Source: Simkania sp.
GTDB taxonomy: Bacteria > Chlamydiota > Chlamydiia > Chlamydiales > Simkaniaceae
Direction of reading: 5' to 3'
NCBI GenBank assembly: GCA_028279205.1
Contig: JANQSR010000039.1
Location: 1 to 8,910 of the forward strand
Length of the DNA: 8,910 nt
Part shown: positions 1 through 5,209 of the stretch, piece by piece
Position numbering within the stretch: the stretch's first letter is position 1
How the letters are laid out: every line of letters begins with the position of its first letter
Notes under the pieces: model-generated
What the model was told of the DNA's origin: nothing
The model's database searches: none
The model's input: only the letters and a program-made list of their open reading frames with translations
Translations under genes and position numbers: made by a program

Positions 1-368
1 GAATAATAGGAGATGTCATTCTGCTTGGCAATTCTTCATTCTTTCCAGAGCCGTCAAAAAAATCCAAAATATTCAAACGGATGTGCGAAATGTGGGGTAC
101 AGCAAAAAAATTGTGGGATTTCACTTGAATAGCCTGAGCGGTACAGCTGAATGGCTTGAAGCTTTAGAAGAACCGCGTGGGCAGCACCTCTTCCCCCTGG
201 GCAAGCACGTAATGTTTCACCTGGTCGTGAGAGCGTCCGAAACTGGAAGAATTTCCAGAATCTTTCGTTAAAGAAAGAAGCTCATCTCCTTTAGGGGATT
301 GAGAGCTGTCACAATTCACCCAAATATAGGGGAAAAATCATCGCCATAGGTGCTGTTATACCCACCTT
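1..368. other. Left-edge region with no assignable gene; possible decayed coding DNA
   Basis: I cannot name a gene here. On the plus strand, the frame beginning at base 2 is open without a stop from the window edge to TAA at 269-271 (89 codons, no good ribosome binding site inside), so it could be the C-terminus of a gene entering from the left. On the minus strand, the frame running from about 337 down to base 1 is also open except for a single TAA near 163-165. Its translation (for example NILDFFDGSGKNEELPSR towards the edge) looks protein-like, which would fit a pseudogene or a shadow of the opposite frame. A small hairpin CTGGAA-gaat-TTCCAG lies at 243-258, just before the plus-strand stop, without a T-run. 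I have no family match for either frame. Confidence 0.3.
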
Positions 369-761
369 TTACACTTTACTTCCATCGATCGCGGAGACTA
401 GAATCGGGTAGACAAGGAAGATGGTGGCAAGGGTTATAATCACGCGACCAACGCTATGTAAGCAGGTCTCTTCACTTTGAGAGACGCAATTGTAAAGCTT
501 TTGAACACAATTACACGCAAGGCAAACCCCTGCCCCCAACATAAGCCCTTCCCTGAGATTCGGAGAGCCTCTGAATGCTGAAGTAGTAGCGATCCCAACA
601 CCAATAGAAACCACCATCTCTAAAAAGAGGTGGGCTACACGGTAAATCAGAGAGTCACAAGAGTCTTGGATGTCAGCCTCTTGATGCAGAGAAGTGCAAG
701 CTGTGGGCAACAAGGGGGAAGACTCATTCCGATCTAAACGGGAAAGGGGGACAGCTGTCAT
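369..761 (-). CDS. Small cysteine-rich membrane protein of unknown function (Inc-like candidate)
   Basis: This 130-residue protein is not one I recognise. The first ~37 residues are polar. Three hydrophobic stretches follow, at about residues 38-62, 72-88 and 104-124, the first two separated by a short loop containing RGSPNLREG. Such closely spaced membrane helices recall the bilobed hydrophobic domain of chlamydial inclusion membrane (Inc) proteins, but that is inference and Inc proteins share little sequence. Seven cysteines (22, 35, 80, 83, 85, 92, 100), several inside or beside the second membrane segment, are unusual for so small a protein. There is no classical signal peptide. The start is well supported: an AAGGAG ribosome binding site sits 7 bases before the ATG. 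The gene is transcribed away from rpsT with a shared upstream region of about 130 bases; I see only a weak promoter for it. Confidence 0.72.
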   Translation of the reverse strand: MTAVPLSRLDRNESSPLLPTACTSLHQEADIQDSCDSLIYRVAHLFLEMVVSIGVGIATTSAFRGSPNLREGLMLGAGVCLACNCVQKLYNCVSQSEETCLHSVGRVIITLATIFLVYPILVSAIDGSKV

Positions 762-768
762 TTAAATT

Positions 769-774
769 CTCCTT
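769..774 (-). promoter_or_regulatory. Ribosome binding site (AAGGAG) of the small membrane protein gene
   Basis: On the minus strand AAGGAG is followed by 7 bases and then the ATG at 761-759. This is the clearest Shine-Dalgarno sequence in the window, and it fixes the start and supports the short ORF as a real gene. Confidence 0.8.
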
Positions 775-867
775 AGACTTGAACCTTTAAAGAAAGAAGA
801 AATCTACCCTAGAGCTTAGGTCGACAAAAAAGCAAGGGAATTTTTTGGGTTTTTCCTCAAAATGCAG

Positions 868-898
868 TTGACGAATTATTCCCTAACTTTGCTATAAT
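868..898 (+). promoter_or_regulatory. Promoter of rpsT, overlapping its first ATG
   Basis: A TTGACG -35 box at 868-873 and a perfect TATAAT -10 box at 893-898 are separated by 19 bases, slightly longer than optimal. The -10 box overlaps the first in-frame ATG of rpsT (897). Transcription from it should begin near 904-906, downstream of the ATGs at 897 and 900 but just before the ATG at 909. Both boxes are seen directly; their use is inferred. Confidence 0.6.
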
Positions 899-1196
899 GA
901 TGAGCACTATGAATGAGAACAAAAAGCCAGAGCAAAAAAAGCGGCCCACCGCCCAAAAACGGATGGATCAAAATTTAAAAAAGAGAGAGATTCATCGCTC
1001 TTTTAAGTCCCGCGTTCGAACCACCATCAATGCCTTTCAAAAGGTTCTTTCTGGTGGAGATCAAAAAGAGGTCGAGAATGCATTGAAAGGGCTCTATTCA
1101 ATCATCGATAAGGGCGTTAAAAAAAGGATTTACAAGAAGAACAAAGCGGCTCGCTTGAAAAGAAAAGCCTCCCTTTTTCAAAAGTCTCCCTCTTAA
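897..1196 (+). CDS. rpsT: 30S ribosomal protein S20
   Basis: S20 binds 16S rRNA and helps assemble the small ribosomal subunit. The product is up to 99 residues, very basic, with the family pattern: a lysine-rich N-terminus (KKRPTAQKR), the core RSFKSRVRTTINAFQKVL at about 34-51, then a second helix with LYSIIDKGVKKRIYKKNKAARLKRK at about 66-90. The long charged N-terminus resembles chlamydial S20 as I remember it more than the shorter proteobacterial form. Start choice is uncertain: in-frame ATGs occur at 897, 900 and 909, none has a convincing ribosome binding site, and the -10 box overlaps the first. A start at 909 (95 residues) on a nearly leaderless message fits the promoter best. The stop codon is 3 bases from the stop of the convergent dacB, and I see no terminator between them. 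Confidence 0.95.
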   Translation: MMSTMNENKKPEQKKRPTAQKRMDQNLKKREIHRSFKSRVRTTINAFQKVLSGGDQKEVENALKGLYSIIDKGVKKRIYKKNKAARLKRKASLFQKSPS

Positions 1197-1199
1197 AAG

Positions 1200-2597
1200 T
1201 CAGTTTGCAATTGCGTCACAAATCTCTTCCTCTATTTCTTTTTTAATCAACCTCCCTCGCTTTACGTACCCGTTCACAAAGATGGCAAAGATAAAATCCT
1301 CTTTTAAAAACCCACATAGGGAGGAGACTCCCGTCATGGTTCCCGTTTTCGCCAAAATTTGCGCCTCTAGGCCGCTTTTTTTCATCCGCCTTTTCAAAGT
1401 TCCATCTACACCTGCAATCGGCAACCCCTTTTTGATCTCTGCTCCAAAAGGGGATTTTTGATCTACCCATTGCAAAAAGAGAACCATCTGTTTGGGGGAG
1501 AGCAGATTGTAACGGGACATGCCAGAGCCGTCTAAGACCACCATATCGGTTGGATCGAGCCCCACCCTTTTCTCTAAAAATTCACAAAGAGCCTCCCTTC
1601 CTGTTTGCCACGTCCCTTGGGCTTTGTACCGCACATGTCCTATTTTTTTAAAAAGGGCATCCGCATACAGATTATCTGATTCTTTGAGCATCACTCTAAT
1701 AATATCTGACAAAGGGGTTGATCGATGCACAGCCAATTGAGTCGAGTCTCTAGGAGCTGCTTTTATCTTTATCTGCCCTGTTATTTGAATCTGGATCTCT
1801 TTGAAAAGCCTTTTTAAGATCGCTTGAGCAAAGAGATGGGAAGAAGAAAAGGGCACGCTGAGACGCACTTTTTTGCTTGATCGACTCATAGAACCTGAAA
1901 TTTCAAAACGATCCCCTGGTAAACGGCGCACTTTGAGTCGCTGCTCTTGGTTACTTATGTTGCACTGGTTGGAAATTTCAACCCCCTCCACAGGAGGATA
2001 GAGACGAAAAGAGCAGGGGGAAGAGCCCTGAACATCGGGGCTTAGCTCAAAAGAAATACAGTTATGCTCGACATTGAGTGCTCCTAAAGGGGAACACCAA
2101 AAACCTGGCTCTTCGTCCCACATCCAACCAGGACCTTGGATCACCTCATCAAAGAGGGTGAGATCCAGACAAAAGTCCCCCCTTATCTTGTCAATCCCCT
2201 GCGCCTTTAGATCTTTAATCAACCGTTCTAAGCCTAAAAAATCCAAAGAGGGATCGCCCGATGCGACCAGGTAACAGTTGCCCAAAAGCGCATCTTTTTT
2301 GATGGGAGCCTTTGTCACAATAGACGTTTCAAAACGGTAATCGGCTCCCATCAGATCGAGAGCTGCCGCTGCAACAAAGAGTTTTGAAACGCTTCCAGGC
2401 ACATACCGCTTCTCCCCGCCCCGCTGATAACATGTCTGTCCATCTGGCGAGAGAACAAATATGCCGACCTGAGCCCCTCTATCCGCTTTGACAATCGCCT
2501 CCTCGATCTTTTGCTCCACCGAAAGGGAAAGAGCTATGCCCTCTGGGCTGTGCGTCAGAATCGAGAGGATAAATAAGAAAGCTAAGGGCTTAAACAT
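1200..2597 (-). CDS. dacB: D-alanyl-D-alanine carboxypeptidase/endopeptidase, PBP4 type (peptidase family S13)
   Basis: This predicted periplasmic enzyme trims or cuts peptidoglycan side chains (D-Ala-D-Ala carboxypeptidase/endopeptidase). The 465-residue length suits the class C PBP4 family. A signal peptide is visible at about 1-24 (hydrophobic core LAFLFILSIL). The three active-site motifs are intact: SxxK as S69-V-S-K72 with Ser69 the predicted nucleophile, SxN as S307-D-N309 within ESDNLYADAL, and KTG at 417-419 within AKTGTMTGVSSLCGF. Other family landmarks are ASGDPSLD at 112-119, LGALNVEHNC at 171-180 and LDGSGMSRYN at 355-364. The large insert between SxxK and SxN (~235 residues) is typical of PBP4. 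It is the last gene of the psd-recD-dacB set; its start lies 16 bases inside the end of recD and it has only a weak ribosome binding site, suggesting coupled translation. Chlamydiota make little peptidoglycan, so the enzyme probably acts on division-site peptidoglycan (inference). Confidence 0.93.
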   Translation of the reverse strand: MFKPLAFLFILSILTHSPEGIALSLSVEQKIEEAIVKADRGAQVGIFVLSPDGQTCYQRGGEKRYVPGSVSKLFVAAAALDLMGADYRFETSIVTKAPIKKDALLGNCYLVASGDPSLDFLGLERLIKDLKAQGIDKIRGDFCLDLTLFDEVIQGPGWMWDEEPGFWCSPLGALNVEHNCISFELSPDVQGSSPCSFRLYPPVEGVEISNQCNISNQEQRLKVRRLPGDRFEISGSMSRSSKKVRLSVPFSSSHLFAQAILKRLFKEIQIQITGQIKIKAAPRDSTQLAVHRSTPLSDIIRVMLKESDNLYADALFKKIGHVRYKAQGTWQTGREALCEFLEKRVGLDPTDMVVLDGSGMSRYNLLSPKQMVLFLQWVDQKSPFGAEIKKGLPIAGVDGTLKRRMKKSGLEAQILAKTGTMTGVSSLCGFLKEDFIFAIFVNGYVKRGRLIKKEIEEEICDAIAN

Positions 2598-3937
2598 TCT
2601 AATTTTCTCAAAGTTCCAGAGAGTCTTTTACAAGATTTTAAAGAGCACATCTCAACCGTTTTCGCCTGCCCATAAATCTCCAAAGAGAGGCGAGCTCTAG
2701 TGATCCCCGTGTAGAGAACCTCCCGCCCGAAAATCTCAGAGCCTGGAGGGACGACGAGTGCGACGTGGTTATACTCACTCCCCTGGCTTTTATGTACGGA
2801 GATGGCATAGGCTAATTCAAACGCAGGAGATAAGGGAATAGGCAGTTCCAAACCTTTAAAGCAGACCACATCTTCGCTGTTTTGAGATGATTTCCCTTTG
2901 ATGAGCCTCCCCAATTCCCCGTTGCTGATCCCATACTCATCGTTTGACTCAGTTGCCATGATGGGAATGGTTCGCTCTCCCCTCTTTTCAAAAAAATCTT
3001 GCATAGCTCGATTGATCGCCTCAGTCCCGTAAGCCCCCCCCCTTTTGCAAGACAAAATACGAAAGTCGCCTTGCTGAAAGCGAGCAGCCCAAACCGAAAT
3101 CTCAATCTCTTCAAGGGGCTTTGCTTGGATCGGCTCTCCGCGCTTGACCTGATCTGCTAAAGCCAGAATATCCAACTGGCTACTCCTCATGCATTTTTCT
3201 AGGTGAGCGCGATTTTTTGGATCGATCCATTGGCAGATCTCTTTGTAAAAAGTTCCCACTCCGATGGGGGGCAGTTGATCGGGATCACCCACAAGGACAA
3301 GACGGGTTCCAACTTTTACACGACTGAGCAAAGAAGCCCAAAGGCTTAAGTCGACCATCGAACACTCATCAATCAAAATGAGTCCTGCATCGATCGGATC
3401 CCGTTTCCAAACAGCATCGCTAAAACTCTTTATATCGAGAAGCCGATGAAGCGTACCCACTTGTTCTATATTCACTCTCTCTTTGATCTGCATCGCCGCT
3501 TTGCCCGTCGGAGCTGCAATCATAACATCTTTTCCCTTATACTGACTAACGAGCTTTGCAATCACATGCGTCTTGCCCGTTCCAGGGCCACCTGATAGAC
3601 AAAAAAGAGAGCTCGCCATCCCTTTTTTAACCGCCTCAAATTGACTTTGAGTCAAATCCCCCTTGTCCCCAATGTAAATCTGCTTTACATCGACGATCAA
3701 CCTCTTCAAGGCTCTAACAGCGCGCGATTCTAAAACCCAACACCTCTGCAAATAGAGCAAATCATCCCATTGACCTATGCAACCATCAAACCACTCTTCG
3801 TTCCCCTTAAGGGAACAAGCACCCTCAGCTCGAGCTTTTATGCACGAGTGCCCCTTCCTTGCGGCCTCCATCAAAGAGCGCACAATCGGAATGCCCACCG
3901 CTTCGGCAACCATCTGGTCGATCAGTTCACCACTCAT
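2582..3937 (-). CDS. recD: RecD-type exodeoxyribonuclease V alpha subunit, 5'-3' DNA helicase
   Basis: This is a superfamily 1B helicase of the RecD type, a motor of the RecBCD double-strand break repair machine. Visible motifs in its 451 residues: Walker A GGPGTGKT at 116-123, AAPTGKAA (motif Ia) at 141-148, Walker B LILIDECSMVD at 186-196, motif III LVGDPDQLPP at 215-224, and near the C-terminus AISVHKSQGSEY at 378-389 and LYTGITRARLSL at 408-419 (motifs V/VI). It is shorter than E. coli RecD (about 608 residues) and lacks the long N-terminal extension and helix-hairpin-helix region of the larger RecD2 family, so RecD rather than RecD2 is preferred. No recB or recC is in this window. Its ATG overlaps the psd stop codon (ATGA), and its own end overlaps the start of dacB, so all three genes probably share one message. 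Confidence 0.9.
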   Translation of the reverse strand: MSGELIDQMVAEAVGIPIVRSLMEAARKGHSCIKARAEGACSLKGNEEWFDGCIGQWDDLLYLQRCWVLESRAVRALKRLIVDVKQIYIGDKGDLTQSQFEAVKKGMASSLFCLSGGPGTGKTHVIAKLVSQYKGKDVMIAAPTGKAAMQIKERVNIEQVGTLHRLLDIKSFSDAVWKRDPIDAGLILIDECSMVDLSLWASLLSRVKVGTRLVLVGDPDQLPPIGVGTFYKEICQWIDPKNRAHLEKCMRSSQLDILALADQVKRGEPIQAKPLEEIEISVWAARFQQGDFRILSCKRGGAYGTEAINRAMQDFFEKRGERTIPIMATESNDEYGISNGELGRLIKGKSSQNSEDVVCFKGLELPIPLSPAFELAYAISVHKSQGSEYNHVALVVPPGSEIFGREVLYTGITRARLSLEIYGQAKTVEMCSLKSCKRLSGTLRKLECLSP

Positions 3938-4845
3938 TTCACTGCCACACCGAGCGACTCTCCCATATTCCCCTTTACCTCCAAAAACGCTTTCGAAGCC
4001 TCGACCAAGTCTTGATCAAAAACAATAGACTTTTCCGGAAATAGCATCAGAATACAAGAGCCACCAAACTCAAAAAAACCTTTCTCATCCCCCTTTTTGT
4101 AAGCCGTTCCAGGAACGTAAGTTTGCTTAACACTCCCCACAAAAGTGGCTCCTACTTCGATGTAGAGCACCGTTCCAAATCGCTCCGTCTCAAGCTCAGT
4201 GAGCACCCGTTTATTTTCACCCAAGATCATAATTTTTCGCTTCAAAGCGATCGGATTGACAGAGTAGAGAGGACCGTTGATCAGTCGGGGTCTGCCTGGA
4301 ACGCAAGGAAAAGGAAAGTGAAACCTGTGGCAATCTACTGGACACAAGCGACTGATGACCAAACTGCACGATTTGTACCGCTTAAAAAGCACGTCATCTT
4401 GAAGAAGCTTTTCCAGGTCAAATTTTTTACCCTTAACAAAAAAGTTCTTTGTTTGATCAAAAGAAGGGTAGACGAGGTGACGCCCATCTGCGGGAAGGAT
4501 TGCCACATCTTCCCCTTTCGCCAAAGGGCGGCAAGAGCGTTTAAGATGCCGAGTAAAAAAATCGTTGAACGAGCCGAAATCTCGGGGAGACTGGACAAAT
4601 TCACGCTCATCTATCTTAAATATTTTAATAAATGGAACAATCTTTTTTCTACTCTTTCCCCTTTTTTGAAGATACCCATAAAAACGGGAGAGAAGGGAGA
4701 TATGGGAGACAAAGGGGAAAATCACCCAAGAGAACAGGGAAAAAAGAGCGGGATTCCCGTAGAGCACTTGAATAAAAAATCTACCATAAATCGGTTCTTT
4801 TTTTTTAACCCCAGCTGCGCGGTCAAGGTAATAAAGATCGCTCAT
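3934..4845 (-). CDS. psd: Phosphatidylserine decarboxylase proenzyme
   Basis: The enzyme converts phosphatidylserine to phosphatidylethanolamine at the inner membrane. Family members cleave themselves at a serine that becomes the pyruvoyl cofactor of the small alpha chain. In this 303-residue protein the processing site is FGGSC at 260-264, predicted cleavage before Ser263, giving a 41-residue alpha chain. The other expected catalytic residues are present: Asp120 in ILPADG and His173/His176 in DCHRFHFPFP. YIEVGATFVGSV (228-239) and NDFFTRHLK (94-102) are further landmarks. Residues 31-58 are hydrophobic and may associate with the membrane. The common motif is LGST; GGS is seen in another PSD group including chlamydial enzymes as I recall, while Cys after the serine is less usual. 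The N-terminus aligns with the chlamydial protein, supporting this ATG although an AAGGAG lies 17 bases upstream, too far to be ideal. It is first of the psd-recD-dacB set and divergent from secA. Confidence 0.94.
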   Translation of the reverse strand: MSDLYYLDRAAGVKKKEPIYGRFFIQVLYGNPALFSLFSWVIFPFVSHISLLSRFYGYLQKRGKSRKKIVPFIKIFKIDEREFVQSPRDFGSFNDFFTRHLKRSCRPLAKGEDVAILPADGRHLVYPSFDQTKNFFVKGKKFDLEKLLQDDVLFKRYKSCSLVISRLCPVDCHRFHFPFPCVPGRPRLINGPLYSVNPIALKRKIMILGENKRVLTELETERFGTVLYIEVGATFVGSVKQTYVPGTAYKKGDEKGFFEFGGSCILMLFPEKSIVFDQDLVEASKAFLEVKGNMGESLGVAVK

Positions 4846-5050
4846 GATCGGTGGTTTAGAGTCTCCTTAAATTGCGAATTTTTAAAGATACCAGCCTCAG
4901 ATCAAAAAATAAATGGACGTAAGCGGTTCTTCCCAAAGATTTTTACACAGATTGGGCAAAAGAGGCTATCTTAAACTGCGAGATTTGTAGATGTAAAATC
5001 AGTTTTGGGCTAAAATTGGGGTTTAACCCTTTTTTTTGAGAAAAATTTAA
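4846..5050. other. psd/secA divergent intergenic region, psd-proximal part
   Basis: AT-rich non-coding DNA between the divergent psd and secA. On the minus strand, AAGGAG (read from 4868 to 4863) lies 17 bases before the psd ATG. On the plus strand, a TAAAAT box at 5011-5016 could be a -10 element for secA, but its only -35-like partner (TTGTAG, 4985-4990) is 20 bases away, so the assignment is weak. A short GGGT-tta-ACCC palindrome at 5019-5029 followed by eight Ts looks like a minimal terminator, but a 4-bp stem is too short to rely on. No ORF here looks real. Confidence 0.5.
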
Positions 5051-5204
5051 CTGGGACGAGCGAGAAATCGCAGCTCTTCAGGCGTGGGATGAAAGCCTTT
5101 GTTGACTTTTCCCAGACCATTCCTTATGCCGCTTATAACCATCGGGCTAGATGGTCTGGGTAAGAGCTCCTAGAAGCCCCCGCGTTGAGGCGGGGAAGTA
5201 GTCA
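5051..5204 (+). mobile_element. Orphan right end of an IS200/IS605-type element with omega-RNA-like structure, no tnpB
   Basis: The segment ends in CCTAGAAGCCCCCGCG, a 6-bp GC hairpin (5178-5183 with 5190-5195, loop GTTGAG) and GAAGTAGTCAC. This resembles the right end typical of IS200/IS605 elements carrying tnpB, where it forms the 3' part of the TnpB guide (omega) RNA. Upstream are further helices expected of a folded RNA: GCGA-GAAA-TCGC at 5060-5071 with a GNRA tetraloop, AGGC/GCCT at 5080-5083/5095-5098, an outer 7-bp helix 5072-5078/5162-5168, and a perfect 10-bp helix 5111-5120/5151-5160. GGGCT at 5144-5148, in the loop of that long helix, can pair with AGCCC at 5175-5179, a possible pseudoknot; omega RNAs contain one. 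No tnpA or tnpB remnant is seen, so this is a solo end or an internally deleted copy. The left boundary is an estimate. The family assignment is pattern recognition; the helices are read directly. Confidence 0.68.
5111..5160 (+). repeat. Perfect 10-bp inverted repeat within the secA leader
   Basis: CCCAGACCAT at 5111-5120 and ATGGTCTGGG at 5151-5160 are perfect inverted copies with a 30-base loop. It is the longest perfect stem I found in this intergenic region and stacks one base from the outer 7-bp helix at 5072-5078/5162-5168. There is no T-run after it, so it is not a rho-independent terminator. Confidence 0.85.
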
Positions 5205-5209
5205 CGAAA

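Noticed and set aside
268..799. 13-base direct repeat TTAAAGAAAGAAG at 268-280 and 787-799 flanking the small membrane protein gene
   Set aside because: It is A/G-rich low complexity, and no inverted ends or element features accompany it, so it is not treated as a target duplication.
4123..4974. 283-codon plus-strand open frame opposite psd
   Set aside because: It is antisense to a clearly conserved phosphatidylserine decarboxylase, has no ribosome binding site and reads as lysine-rich low-complexity protein; a codon-bias shadow.
5019..5038. GGGT-tta-ACCC palindrome followed by eight Ts as a terminator
   Set aside because: The stem is only 4 bp with a 3-base loop, and no gene ends just upstream on the plus strand.
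5111..5200. Reading the secA leader hairpins as a rho-independent terminator or attenuator
   Set aside because: Neither the 10-bp stem nor the GC-rich 6-bp stem is followed by a T-run; the IS200/IS605 end pattern explains them better.
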